Below are positions 33,167 to 41,181 of a stretch of DNA of 42,857 nucleotides, piece after piece. Source of the stretch: DATHRK01 sp035513295 (GTDB lineage Bacteria > Gemmatimonadota > Gemmatimonadetes > Longimicrobiales > RSA9); assembly GCA_035513295.1 (NCBI GenBank), contig DATKCH010000124.1, forward strand, positions 1 to 42,857, written 5' to 3'. Both the position numbers and the translations under genes were made by a program. The notes beneath the pieces were generated by a model that was not told where the DNA came from, searched no databases, and was given only the letters and a program-made list of their open reading frames with translations. How positions within the stretch are numbered: position 1 is the stretch's first letter; every line of letters begins with the position of its first letter.

Positions 33167-34243
33167 TCACCCGGCCGACAGTTCGCGCAGCGCCCGGCGC
33201 GCCGCGTCCAGCACGCGCTCCCGGGCCTCGGCGAGCGGGGCGCCGATCACGGCGCCCGCGGCCTTGGTGTGCCCGCCCCCGCCCAGCTCGCGCGCGATCC
33301 GGTTGACGTCCGCGCGGCCGTTGGAACGCAGGGACACCTTGGTGCTTCCGTCCGCCACGCCGCGCAGCAGGACGGCGATCTCGGTGCCCTTCACCATGCG
33401 GGCGTGCTCGGTCACGAGCTCGAAGTCCGACGCGGTCACGCCCAGCTCGCGCACGACCTCGTGGGGAATGCTGATCCACGTCAGGGGCAGCTCGGGATCG
33501 GTCTCCAGACGGGAGAGCGCCTCCTGCAGCAGCCGCATGCGCGCGACCGAGGCGGTGGCGTAGATCTCCCGGTAAAGCCGCTCGGGGTCCACGCCGCGCG
33601 CCAGCAGGTACGCGGCGATCTCGTGGGTGCGCGGCGAGGTGTTGGAAAAGCGGAAGGACCCGGTGTCGGTGAGCAGCGCGGCGTAGATGCCCTCCAGCAC
33701 GCCCCGCGACCAGCTCACGTCCCTGCCCGCGCCGGCCGCGTGGGCGAGCAGGTCGAACACCAGCTCCCCGGTGGCCGCCGCCTCCGGGTCCACGACACCG
33801 GTCGCGTCCAGCGTCCGGGCCCCGGCGGGGTGGTGGTCGAGGATGCCGAGCTTCTTGCCGACGATCGCCTTCGCGACCCTGCCGATGCGGTCGGGCTCGC
33901 CGGTGTCCAGGATGACGACCAGGTCGGCCTCCCGGAGGGCGCCGTCGCCCGCCGCCGAGCCCGCATCGGCCACGACGGCGGGGTCTTCGAGCAGGAACGC
34001 GAAGTCGTCCGGAAAGGGCGTGGGGTTGACGATGGAGACCGGAATCCCGCGCTGCGCCAGCCAGGCCGCCAGCGCGGCTTCCGATCCGGCCCCGTCCCCA
34101 TCCGCGTTCACGTGCGTGGTGAGCGCCACCCGGTCGGCGCGCTCGATCTCGGTGAGCAGCGCGTCGAGGCCAGCGCGGCGGGACGCCGGCACGCGCGCCG
34201 GGCTCGGGGCCGCACCCTCCCCCTCCGCCTTCGCTCGTGTCAT
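33167..34243 (-). CDS. DHH/DHHA1-family phosphoesterase (NrnA-like oligoribonuclease/pAp phosphatase)
   Basis: 358 residues from the ATG at 34243, overlapping the PHP stop as ATGA; an earlier ATG at 34312 would overlap the PHP coding region widely. The DHH domain begins ALTTHVNADGDGAGSEAALA (His44, Asp48, Asp50) and continues with LVVILDTGEPDRIGRV, LGILDHHPAG (the DHH motif) and YAALLTDTGSFRFSNTSP. The DHHA1 domain ends with ELGGGGHTKAAGAVIG. NrnA-type enzymes degrade 2-5 nt RNA fragments and dephosphorylate 3'-phosphoadenosine 5'-phosphate with Mn2+. Function among the c-di-NMP or nanoRNA hydrolases cannot be resolved from sequence alone. Confidence 0.92.
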   Translation of the reverse strand: MTRAKAEGEGAAPSPARVPASRRAGLDALLTEIERADRVALTTHVNADGDGAGSEAALAAWLAQRGIPVSIVNPTPFPDDFAFLLEDPAVVADAGSAAGDGALREADLVVILDTGEPDRIGRVAKAIVGKKLGILDHHPAGARTLDATGVVDPEAAATGELVFDLLAHAAGAGRDVSWSRGVLEGIYAALLTDTGSFRFSNTSPRTHEIAAYLLARGVDPERLYREIYATASVARMRLLQEALSRLETDPELPLTWISIPHEVVRELGVTASDFELVTEHARMVKGTEIAVLLRGVADGSTKVSLRSNGRADVNRIARELGGGGHTKAAGAVIGAPLAEARERVLDAARRALRELSAG

Positions 34244-35016
34244 CCCGCCCCCCCTCCCGAGTGGACCGCGCCCCGCGGGGCCCCGGGCAGGCGCTTGCGC
34301 AGTTTCGCCCACGTCGAAGCCGCGTGGACTGCCCAGGACGAGAAGCTACCGTGCAGGGTGGCGCGCCGCAGCGCCTCCAGGAAGGATGCCGGCTCCGGCT
34401 CGAATTCGGGCATCTCGACGAACGCCCGCGCGACCTCGCCCAGCGTGTGCGCGTCGGACCCCGCGCCGAGCGGCAGGCCGCGCTCTTCGGCCCACGCGGC
34501 GGCGCGGTCGTTCAGCCGCTGCAGGTGCAGCCGGGCGTTGAAGCCCTCCACCGCGTCCACGTGGCCTTCGATCACGGGAAGGATCCGGCCCCCGCCGCCC
34601 TTTCCGCCCGCGAACGGGTGCGGCACGTAGACGAGTCCGCCCTGGTCGTGGATGCGCGCGCAGGTCTCGAGCGCGGGGGTGCCCTCGGGGATGACCTCCG
34701 ACAGGAACAGTCCGATGACGTCGACGCGCTCGGCGGTCTTCACCTCCTCGCCCACGATCACCCGGTCCGGAAACCTGGCGCGCAGCGCGAGCGCGGTCTC
34801 GATGCGGTTGTGGTCGGTGACGCAGATGCGGTCCATGCCCCTGCGCACGGCGGTTTCCACGACCGCGACCGGATCGCTCGAACAGTCGAAGGAGCGCGCG
34901 GTGTGGAGGTGCATGTCCACGCGCACCGTGCCCGCGGGCGTGGGCCGGCGGGAGGGAGGGCCGGGTGTCCGCTCCGGCGGGCCCGGTCCGGCCGTGCGCC
35001 GGCGCGGCTCAGGCAC
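34240..35016 (-). CDS. PHP-domain metal-dependent phosphoesterase
   Basis: 258 residues if translation starts at the GTG at 35016, which overlaps the coaE stop region and has GGGAG upstream. A GTG at 34926 (directly before VDMHLHTARS) would give 228 residues and cannot be excluded. The long open frame further upstream is antisense-like arginine/serine-rich sequence. PHP motifs are VDMHLHTARSFDCS (His36, His38), MDRICVTDHNRIETA, IVGEEVKTAERVDVIG, YVPHPFAGGKG and GAGSDAHTLGEVARA, a complete metal-ligand set. The DNA-polymerase PHP relatives hydrolyse phosphate esters; YciV-like proteins act on 3',5'-bisphosphates. Coupling to a DHH phosphoesterase suggests a shared nucleotide-turnover role (inference). 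Confidence 0.88.
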   Translation of the reverse strand: MPEPRRRTAGPGPPERTPGPPSRRPTPAGTVRVDMHLHTARSFDCSSDPVAVVETAVRRGMDRICVTDHNRIETALALRARFPDRVIVGEEVKTAERVDVIGLFLSEVIPEGTPALETCARIHDQGGLVYVPHPFAGGKGGGGRILPVIEGHVDAVEGFNARLHLQRLNDRAAAWAEERGLPLGAGSDAHTLGEVARAFVEMPEFEPEPASFLEALRRATLHGSFSSWAVHAASTWAKLRKRLPGAPRGAVHSGGGAG

Positions 35017-35728
35017 CCGCCCGCTCCCGGGCCGTCCGCGCGGCGGCCTCGATGGCGCGCCACGCTTCGGCCGCGCGCGTCCGCAGCTCCTGCAGGCTCG
35101 CGTCGTTGCGGATGACGCGGTCGGCGCGCGCGACCTTGTCCTCGGACGGCATCTGGGAGGCGATCCGCTGGAGCGCCTGGCGGGGCTCCATGCCGCGCAA
35201 CTCGACGAGCCGCTCGAGGCGCGCGTCTTCGGGCGCGTCCACCACCACGACCTCGTCGAACCCGGTCTCGAGGCCGGTCTCGAACAGCAGCGGAATGTCG
35301 TGCACGACGATGGGGAGCGGCTCTCCGGCGCCGTCGGACGGGGCGCGCCTGGCGCCGTCTGGAGCGCCGCGCCTGGGGGCGTCCGCCTCGGCGAGCGCCT
35401 CGCGCTCGGCGAGCGGGCGCAGGCGGGCGACCTGCGGATGGACGATCGCCTCCAGCCGGCGCCGGCGCTCCGGGTCTGCGAACACGATGCGCGCGAGCGC
35501 GGCCCGGTCCAGGCTTCCATCGGCCACGAGCACGTCCTCTCCGAACTCCTCGGCGATCGTGCGCAGCGCATCGCTGCCGCGCTCCACGGCGCGGCGCGCG
35601 AGCGCGTCCGCGTCCACGACGGCGGCCCCGAGGTCACGCCAGACCGCGGCGACCTCGGACTTGCCCGCGGCGATGTTGCCGGTCAGCCCCACGCGGTACG
35701 GGGCCCGCGCGCTCGTTGCGCGCTTCAC
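35009..35728 (-). CDS. coaE: Dephospho-CoA kinase
   Basis: 239 residues from the GTG at 35728; a TTG at 35743 is an alternative. The P-loop YRVGLTGNIAAGKSEVAAVW, the GAAVVDADALAR segment, EAIVHPQVARLRPL, VHDIPLLFETG and VVVDAPEDARLERLVELRGM are the family pattern. CoaE phosphorylates dephospho-CoA in the last step of coenzyme A synthesis. Compared with the usual length near 200, there is an extra low-complexity Ala/Arg/Gly/Pro-rich insert of about 25 residues (EADAPRRGAPDGARRAPSDG) between the helix after VHP and the VHDIPLLFE strand, probably a surface loop. It heads the leftward operon and is divergent from the VTT-domain gene. Confidence 0.92.
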   Translation of the reverse strand: MKRATSARAPYRVGLTGNIAAGKSEVAAVWRDLGAAVVDADALARRAVERGSDALRTIAEEFGEDVLVADGSLDRAALARIVFADPERRRRLEAIVHPQVARLRPLAEREALAEADAPRRGAPDGARRAPSDGAGEPLPIVVHDIPLLFETGLETGFDEVVVVDAPEDARLERLVELRGMEPRQALQRIASQMPSEDKVARADRVIRNDASLQELRTRAAEAWRAIEAAARTARERAGA

Positions 35729-35791
35729 CGCGTCCCGTGACAATACGCCGCTCCGTGGGACACTCCCCGGCCGGGAGCGCGCGCGCGCACG

Positions 35792-36409
35792 ATGGGGTCG
35801 AAAAAAACCAGCGATGAAACGGCGCGAGCGCCCCGCAACAACCGGCGGCGGCTGCACGCCGCGGTCGCCCTGGCCGCGCTGCTGCTCTTCCTGGTCGCGT
35901 GGACGCTCCTCCTGCGACGCGTCGGCGCCGTCGGGCTCGTGGAGCGCATCGGGGTGCGCAACGGGTACCTCCTGGTCTTCCTCATCGCCTCCGCCGGCGG
36001 CCTCTCCACGTTCACGTCGGTGGCGCTGTACACGACGGTGGCGACGCTCGCCGCGGGCGGCCTGCAGCCCGCCCTGCTCGGGCTCTTCGCCGGCACCGGT
36101 CTCACCATCGGCGACTCGCTGTTCTTCCTGGTCGGGCTAGAGGGGCGGAGGGCGTCCTCCGGCCGACTCAGGGAGCGGCTCGAGCGCATGTCGGCCTGGT
36201 TCGAACGGAGGCCCGAGTGGGCGCTGCGCCTGGCGGTATTCCTGTACGCCGGCCTCACGCCGTTCCCGAACGACGTCATGGTCATGACGGTCGCCGCCTC
36301 GGGCGTACGGTACCGCCTGATCCTGCCGTCCCTGCTGGCTGGGAACCTGGTCCTGGCCACCCTGACCGCGCTAGTCGGAGAAGGATTCTCCTGGGCCTGG
36401 TTCGGGTGA
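35792..36409 (+). CDS. DedA/VTT-domain (SNARE-associated) membrane protein
   Basis: 205 residues. The first 20 are basic and cytoplasmic, then four to five hydrophobic segments follow (LHAAVALAALLLFLVAWTLL at about 20-40, YLLVFLIASAGGLSTFTSVA, LGLFAGTGLTIGDSLFFLVG). The signature near residue 150 is FLYAGLTPFPNDVMVMTVAA, which matches the conserved aromatic-G-x-x-P-x-x-N-D turn of the VTT domain. DedA-type proteins are involved in undecaprenyl-phosphate or lipid translocation and membrane homeostasis. This is a short, probably distant member with unknown substrate. It is monocistronic and divergent from coaE. Confidence 0.78.
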   Translation: MGSKKTSDETARAPRNNRRRLHAAVALAALLLFLVAWTLLLRRVGAVGLVERIGVRNGYLLVFLIASAGGLSTFTSVALYTTVATLAAGGLQPALLGLFAGTGLTIGDSLFFLVGLEGRRASSGRLRERLERMSAWFERRPEWALRLAVFLYAGLTPFPNDVMVMTVAASGVRYRLILPSLLAGNLVLATLTALVGEGFSWAWFG

Positions 36410-36470
36410 CGGGCGCCGGGATCGGCGGATCGCGCGCCAGTCAGGCCGCCTTCCCCCCGTCGGCGACGGC

Positions 36471-36971
36471 CTACCGGTCGCGGCCCGCGGACTCGCGAAT
36501 GTCGTCCTCGGTGCCGGGCCTCCGGTCCGGGCCCGGCGAGACCACCGTGATCGAATCGCGGCCCAGCAGCATGTAGTAGGGGGAGCCCCACTTGTCGAGC
36601 CCGGGCGTGCCGGAGATCGTGCGTCTCTGCACGTAGGCCTGGAAGTCCTGGGGACGCGGCAGCCCCTGGCCGGACGCTTCCCTCTTCTGGAGCTCCAGCG
36701 CGAGCGTGCGCGCCTCGTTGCGCACCGACCAGCGGAACACCTGGTCGCGTCCACGCGCCCACACCCGGCCGACGCTGCGGTCCAACAGGGCTTTGCCGGG
36801 CTCCAGGAGCGGCCCGGCCAGCTCCCGCACCGGCGGGATCGCCAGTACCGCGGCGAGCAGGACCAGGATCACGAGGACCGCGCGCAGGGAGATGACGCCG
36901 GCTTCGCGGCCCGTCGCCTCCCGCACGCGGTGGGACGCGCGCGCGTCCGGCGACCGGTCCCGGTCCTTCAA
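36471..36971 (-). CDS. Pseudopilin-like (GspG C-terminal type) protein without prepilin signal
   Basis: 166 residues from a TTG at 36971, which overlaps the stop of the gene before it as TTGA and has GGAG eight nt upstream. A GTG at 36926 would shorten it by 15. One membrane helix lies near residues 27-46 (SLRAVLVILVLLAAVLAIPP). The C-terminus is the GspG-type motif: LDKWGSPYYMLLGRDSITVV, then SPGPDRRPGTEDDIRES, including the GPD-x-x-x-GT-x-DD calcium loop. There is no Gly-Phe-Thr-Leu-x-Glu type-IV cleavage site, so it is not a classical pseudopilin. It may be a membrane-anchored protein that reuses the globular pseudopilin domain. Its two genes form a short minus-strand operon. Confidence 0.75.
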   Translation of the reverse strand: MKDRDRSPDARASHRVREATGREAGVISLRAVLVILVLLAAVLAIPPVRELAGPLLEPGKALLDRSVGRVWARGRDQVFRWSVRNEARTLALELQKREASGQGLPRPQDFQAYVQRRTISGTPGLDKWGSPYYMLLGRDSITVVSPGPDRRPGTEDDIRESAGRDR

Positions 36972-37228
36972 CCGCCCGGCTCCGCCCGCGCCGCGCGCGC
37001 CTGCGCCTCGCTCCAGCGCAGGTATCGCAGGAGCGGTCCGGTGGGAACGTCCGCGTCCGGACCTCCGAAGGCGGTCTCCATGCGCCAGCGCACGTACTCG
37101 GGCGGCGGCAGGGGCAGGAACGGAGGCCGCGCCCACCAGCGGCGTCCGCGGAAACGCCACGCGGCCGCCGCCAGACGGACCCCCAGGCGCGGCCGCGCTA
37201 TGGCGTGCGCCAGCAGCCGGGCAAACAT
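36968..37228 (-). CDS. Small conserved-looking hypothetical protein
   Basis: 86 residues from the ATG at 37228, chosen because the sequence is compact from MFARLLAHAIARPRLGVRLA onward; an ATG at 37297 adds 23 residues that overlap the next promoter region. It is basic and tryptophan-rich (AAWRFRGRRWWARPPFLPLP, then PEYVRWRMETAFGG and LLRYLRWSEAQ). I recall similar short proteins in Gemmatimonadota genomes but know no function. The basic amphipathic start could bind membranes or nucleic acid (inference). The stop overlaps the start of the pseudopilin-like gene, so the two are co-translated. Confidence 0.7.
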   Translation of the reverse strand: MFARLLAHAIARPRLGVRLAAAAWRFRGRRWWARPPFLPLPPPEYVRWRMETAFGGPDADVPTGPLLRYLRWSEAQARAARAEPGG

Positions 37229-37324
37229 GCGCGGGCGTGACACGGGTTTTCGACATCTCCGGTAGCGGGTCCCCGAGCCCTTGAAGGTGGGGGCCAAGTG
37301 GGGCGCTGTAAACGGTCTTCGGGG

Positions 37325-37353
37325 TGGACCGTCCCCGGCCCCGCGGGTATAAT
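37325..37353 (+). promoter_or_regulatory. Predicted sigma-70 promoter of the E1 gene
   Basis: A perfect TATAAT at 37348-37353, with TGGACC (37325-37330, four of six matches to TTGACA) 17 nt upstream. Transcription would begin near 37360, giving a leader of about 84 nt before the ATG at 37444. It is the best -10 match noticed in the window. Confidence 0.7.
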
Positions 37354-37372
37354 AGCGGCCCGCCGCGGGGCC
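37337..37372. repeat. Inverted repeat bracketing the E1 promoter -10
   Basis: GGCCCCGCGG (37337-37346) and CCGCGGGGCC (37363-37372) are perfect 10-bp inverted arms with 16 nt between them, and that spacer contains the TATAAT box. It could be an operator for a dimeric repressor or a strong hairpin straddling the start of transcription. Confidence 0.6.
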
Positions 37373-37443
37373 CCGAGGTTGCCCGCGTGGCCGCGCCGCG
37401 GCCCGCGCGCGAGCCCCGCCCAGGAACCCTTTTCCGGATCCAC

Positions 37444-39573
37444 ATGGCCACCAAGGCTACGACGAGGGGAGCGAGCGCACCGGAGGCAGGGCTCGAAGGC
37501 GAGAAGCTGCTGAGCCTGTACCGGACGATGGTCGCCGCGCGCGCCACCGACGACAAGGAGATCCAGCTCAAGCGGCAGAACCGGATCTTCTTCCAGATCT
37601 CCGGAGCGGGGCACGAGGCCGTGCAGGTCGCGGTGGCCGACCACATGCGGCCCGGTTCGGACTGGTCCTACCTCTACTACCGCGATCGAGCCCTCTCCCT
37701 GGCCCTGGGGATGACGCCCTACGAGCACCTGCTGCAGGCGGTGGGGGCGGAGTCCGACCCCTCTTCCGGCGGCCGCCAGATGCCGTCCCACTGGGGCCAC
37801 CGTCCGCTGCGGATCGTGAGCACGTCATCGCCCACGGGCACCCAGTTCCTGCAGGCCGTGGGGACCGCGGAAGCGGGCGCGCGCGCGCGGCGCGACGCGG
37901 ACATGCGGGCCCTGCTCGAGGACTTCGAGGACGACGAGATCGTGCTGTGCACGACGGGCGAAGGACAGACCTCGGAGGGCGAGTTCTGGGAGGCCCTGAA
38001 TTCGGCCTCCAACCTGCGCCTGCCCGTGCTCTTCCTGGTGGAGGACAACGGTTACGCGATCTCGGTTCCGGTGGAGGTCAACACCGCCGGCGGCAAGATC
38101 AGCGACCTCGTGCGCGCGTTCCCCGACCTGTACGTGGAGGAGTTCGACGGCTGCGACGTGGAAGCCAGCCACGAGGCCGCGGGCCGAGCCGTGGCACACT
38201 GCCGGGCGCACGAGGGTCCCGCGCTCCTGCACGCGCACGTGATCCGGCCCTACTCGCACTCGATGTCCGACGACGAGCGCATGTACAAGCCGCCGTCGCA
38301 GATCGAGCGGGAGTCGAGCCGCGATCCGCTCGCCCTGCTGCGGGCGCGCCTGATCGACGGCGGGATCGCCACGGAGGAGGATCTGGACGGCCTCGAGAAG
38401 GAGGTGCGCGAGGAGGTGCAGGACGCCGCCGATCGCGCCCTGGAGCAGCCGCAGCCGGCGCCGGAGACGGCGCTGGATTTCCTCTATTCCCCGGACGCGG
38501 ACCCGACATCGGCCGACTTCGACACCGAGGACGAGCCGGATTACAGCGGCGACGAGACCACGATGGTGGATCTCATCAACATCGCGCTGCGCGAGGAGAT
38601 GGAGCGCGACGCCCGCATCGTGGTGTTCGGCCAGGACGTGGCGGACGCCAGCCGGGAGGAGGTGCTGGAGGAGGTCAAGGGCAAGGGCGGGGTCTTCAAG
38701 TGCACCGCCGGCCTGCAGCGGCGGTTCGGGTCGAACCGGGTGTTCAACAGCCCGCTCGCGGAAGCCAACATCGTCGGGCGCGCGATCGGGATGGCGCTCA
38801 GGGGGCTCAAGCCCGTCGTCGAGATCCAGTTCTTCGACTACATCTGGCCCGCCTTCATGCAGCTCCGCAACGAGCTGGCCACGATGCGCTACCGCTCGGG
38901 CGGCAACTGGGACGCCCCCCTGGTCGTCCGCGTCGCGTACGGCGGCTACCTGAAGGGCGGCGCGATCTACCACTCGCAGACCGGCGAGACGCTGTTCACC
39001 CACACCCCCGGGCTACGCGTCGTGCTGCCGTCCAACGCCGAGGACGCCAACGGGCTGCTGCGCACGGCGATCCGCTGCGACGACCCCGTGATCTTCCTCG
39101 AGCACAAGCACCTCTATCGTCAGGTCCACAACAAGGGCCGCGACCCCGGCCCCGACTACATGGTCCCGTTCGGCAAGGCCAGCGTGGTGCGCGAGGGGAC
39201 GGGCCTCACCGTGGTCGCGTGCGGCGCGCTCGTCAAACGGTCCATGGACGCGGCCAGGCGCGCGGCGGAGGGCGGCATCGACGTCGAGGTGATCGACCTG
39301 CGGAGCCTGAACCCGCTCGACATGGACACCATCGCCGCGTCGGTCCGCAAGACCAACAAGGTGATCGTCGCCTACGAGGACTCGCTGTCGTGGGGCATCG
39401 GCTCCGAAATTTCGGCGCGCGTCGCCGACGAGCTGTTCCCGTGGCTGGACGGGCCGGTCCGCCGGGTGGCCTCGCTGGACACCTGGGTCGCCTACGCCCC
39501 GGACCTGGAGTCCCGGATCCTTCCGGACGCCGACGACGTCTTCCTCGCGATCGAGGAGCTGGCGGCGTTCTAG
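37444..39573 (+). CDS. Fused alpha/beta 2-oxoacid dehydrogenase E1 component (branched-chain or pyruvate type)
   Basis: 709 residues from the ATG at 37444; AGGAA lies 17 nt upstream, rather far. Residues 1-340 are the E1-alpha part: LLSLYRTMVAARATDDKEIQ, FFQISGAGHEAVQVAVADHM, MPSHWGHRPLRIVSTSSPTG, and the thiamine-diphosphate motif GEGQTSEGEFWEALNSASNL with VEDNGYAISVP. After an acidic linker (about 345-385), residues 385-709 are E1-beta: MVDLINIALREEMERDARIV, VFGQDV, FNSPLAEANIVGRAIGMAL, PVVEIQFFDYIWPAF. It decarboxylates a 2-oxoacid (branched-chain 2-oxoacid or pyruvate) and acylates the lipoyl E2. No E2 or E3 gene is next to it. The natural fusion of subunits is known in some BCKDH-type enzymes. 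Confidence 0.93.
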   Translation: MATKATTRGASAPEAGLEGEKLLSLYRTMVAARATDDKEIQLKRQNRIFFQISGAGHEAVQVAVADHMRPGSDWSYLYYRDRALSLALGMTPYEHLLQAVGAESDPSSGGRQMPSHWGHRPLRIVSTSSPTGTQFLQAVGTAEAGARARRDADMRALLEDFEDDEIVLCTTGEGQTSEGEFWEALNSASNLRLPVLFLVEDNGYAISVPVEVNTAGGKISDLVRAFPDLYVEEFDGCDVEASHEAAGRAVAHCRAHEGPALLHAHVIRPYSHSMSDDERMYKPPSQIERESSRDPLALLRARLIDGGIATEEDLDGLEKEVREEVQDAADRALEQPQPAPETALDFLYSPDADPTSADFDTEDEPDYSGDETTMVDLINIALREEMERDARIVVFGQDVADASREEVLEEVKGKGGVFKCTAGLQRRFGSNRVFNSPLAEANIVGRAIGMALRGLKPVVEIQFFDYIWPAFMQLRNELATMRYRSGGNWDAPLVVRVAYGGYLKGGAIYHSQTGETLFTHTPGLRVVLPSNAEDANGLLRTAIRCDDPVIFLEHKHLYRQVHNKGRDPGPDYMVPFGKASVVREGTGLTVVACGALVKRSMDAARRAAEGGIDVEVIDLRSLNPLDMDTIAASVRKTNKVIVAYEDSLSWGIGSEISARVADELFPWLDGPVRRVASLDTWVAYAPDLESRILPDADDVFLAIEELAAF

Positions 39574-39642
39574 CGTAGCGGCCCGCGCGCGTCACGGACC
39601 GGACGCTCGGGATGGCCGCGGCCGACGCCCGCCCGCGCCGAC

Positions 39643-40794
39643 ATGGTACCGCGACTCGCCGCCTTCCTGCGGGGCTACCTGCGCCCCGGCCCCGGCGTCG
39701 CGCTGTCCTCGGAAACCGCTTTTGCGGGCCCCGGCGGCCCCACGCCGGCCACGCTCCACCTGCCCAGCCGGCGCGGAGACCCGCGGCCGGGCTGGGTGGT
39801 CCTGCACGGGCTCACCCGCACGGGCCGCTCGCACCCCGGCCTGGTACGCTTCTCCCGCGCGCTCGCCGCGGCCGGTCACGCGGTCCTGGTGCCTGAGATC
39901 GTGGACTGGCGTGAGCTGCGCGTGCGGCCCGCGGTCGCCGTGCCGCTCATCTGCGCGGCCGTGCGCGCGCTGGACGAGCGGGGGGTTTCGGAGCCCGGCG
40001 GAGTGGGCCTGATCGGCTTCTCCTTCGGCGCGACGCAGGCCCTCATCGCCGCCGCGGACCCCGGTGCGCGCGCGCACCTGCGCGGCGTGGCGGCGTGGGG
40101 CGGCTACCGGGACCTCGGGCGCCTCTTCCAGTTCGGGCTGACGGGCCGGCACGAGCTCGACGGCCGCATGTGGGCGGCGGCGCCCGATCCCTACGGCGGC
40201 TGGGTGATGGGCTCCAACTACCTGACCCGCGTGCCCGGCTACGGGGGATGCGACGCGGCCGCGGCGGCGCTGCGGCAGCTCGCGGTCATCGCCGGCGACA
40301 GCGAGGTGTTCGCGGGGTCACCCGAGCTCGATCCCGTGAAGCGGCGCGTCGGCGCCGGATTGCGAGGGCCGGATCGGTCGGCGTTCGAGATCCTCGCGCC
40401 CCCCACCGGCGCCTGGTCCGCATCCGGCGAGCCGTCCGAGGAAGCCGCCGGCTTCGCGCTGGCGCTCGCGGCCGCGGCCCTGGAGTCCGAGCCGCTCCTG
40501 GATCCCGGACCGGCGCTGACCCGGCTCCGCGTCCCGACCATCATCGCGCACGGCAGGGACGACCGGCTCGTGCCCTTCACCGAGGCGGAGCGGCTGGCCC
40601 GCGCGTTGGGGCCGGGAGTCCTGCGGCGGGCGACCGTCACCGCGCTGTTCGCGCATTCGGGCGGCGCGACGCCCGGGCTCGGACCCGTCGGCCTCGCGCG
40701 CGAGAGCGCCCGCTTCCTGGCCCTGCTGGGGTCGATCCTGGAGCTCGCCCGGAGCGCCCCGGCGGGTCAGTCGAGCAGCCGCCCCAAGACGTAG
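39643..40794 (+). CDS. Alpha/beta-hydrolase-fold protein
   Basis: 383 residues from the ATG at 39643; the start is otherwise not marked. The fold is seen from GWVVLHGLTRTGRSHPGLVR (the HG oxyanion stretch at about residue 48), the nucleophile elbow VGLIGFSFGATQALIAAADP, and the late IIAHGRDDRLVPFTEAERLA, which provides the acidic residue. The final histidine is likely that in VTALFAHSGG. The substrate (ester, lipid or peptide) is unknown. The 3' end overlaps the convergent DUF883-like gene by 28 nt. It follows the E1 gene after 69 nt and may share its transcript. Confidence 0.85.
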   Translation: MVPRLAAFLRGYLRPGPGVALSSETAFAGPGGPTPATLHLPSRRGDPRPGWVVLHGLTRTGRSHPGLVRFSRALAAAGHAVLVPEIVDWRELRVRPAVAVPLICAAVRALDERGVSEPGGVGLIGFSFGATQALIAAADPGARAHLRGVAAWGGYRDLGRLFQFGLTGRHELDGRMWAAAPDPYGGWVMGSNYLTRVPGYGGCDAAAAALRQLAVIAGDSEVFAGSPELDPVKRRVGAGLRGPDRSAFEILAPPTGAWSASGEPSEEAAGFALALAAAALESEPLLDPGPALTRLRVPTIIAHGRDDRLVPFTEAERLARALGPGVLRRATVTALFAHSGGATPGLGPVGLARESARFLALLGSILELARSAPAGQSSSRPKT

Positions 40795-41084
40795 CCGGCG
40801 AAGGTCGCCGCCGCGAGGGCGCCGACGGGGTGCTCCCGGACCGTCTCCTCAAGCGACTCGAGCGCTCCCGCGGAGTCCCGCGTCTCGGGCGCCGGGACGG
40901 GCGGGATGGAGCTCACGGGGATGGTTTCGCGCTTGCGCGCGCCGCGCCATGCCCTGGCCCGCCGGACCGCCGAGGCGGCGCGTCGCACGCCCGCGCTGGC
41001 GGTCTCTCCGGCGCGGCGCGCGCCCGCCGCGGCCGTCTCGCCGGCGCGCCGGCGCAACGTCGATGGGTCCTTCCTCTTCTTCAT
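40767..41084 (-). CDS. DUF883-like small membrane-anchored protein
   Basis: 105 residues from the ATG at 41084, preceded by GGAAAGG; an ATG at 41156 would add 24 residues. The N-terminal half is basic with an internal repeat: RRAGETA occurs twice in RRRAGETAAAGARRAGETAS, followed by two more RRA steps (SAGVRRAASAVRRARAWRG). It may coil along nucleic acid or a membrane. The C-terminus, LEETVREHPVGALAAATFAG then YVLGRLLD, is the short glycine/alanine helix with the V-x-E-H-P-x-G signature of DUF883/ElaB-YqjD proteins. These tether ribosomes to the inner membrane in enteric bacteria. That role here is inferred only from the tail. Confidence 0.7.
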   Translation of the reverse strand: MKKRKDPSTLRRRAGETAAAGARRAGETASAGVRRAASAVRRARAWRGARKRETIPVSSIPPVPAPETRDSAGALESLEETVREHPVGALAAATFAGYVLGRLLD

Positions 41085-41181
41085 CCTGTGTAGCCCTTTC
41101 CGACTTTTCAGTGGTGCGAACATGGCCCCGGAGGCGCCTCCGCGCGAGCCGGGCAACCGCCGCCTTCGGCGGGATTCGCGA

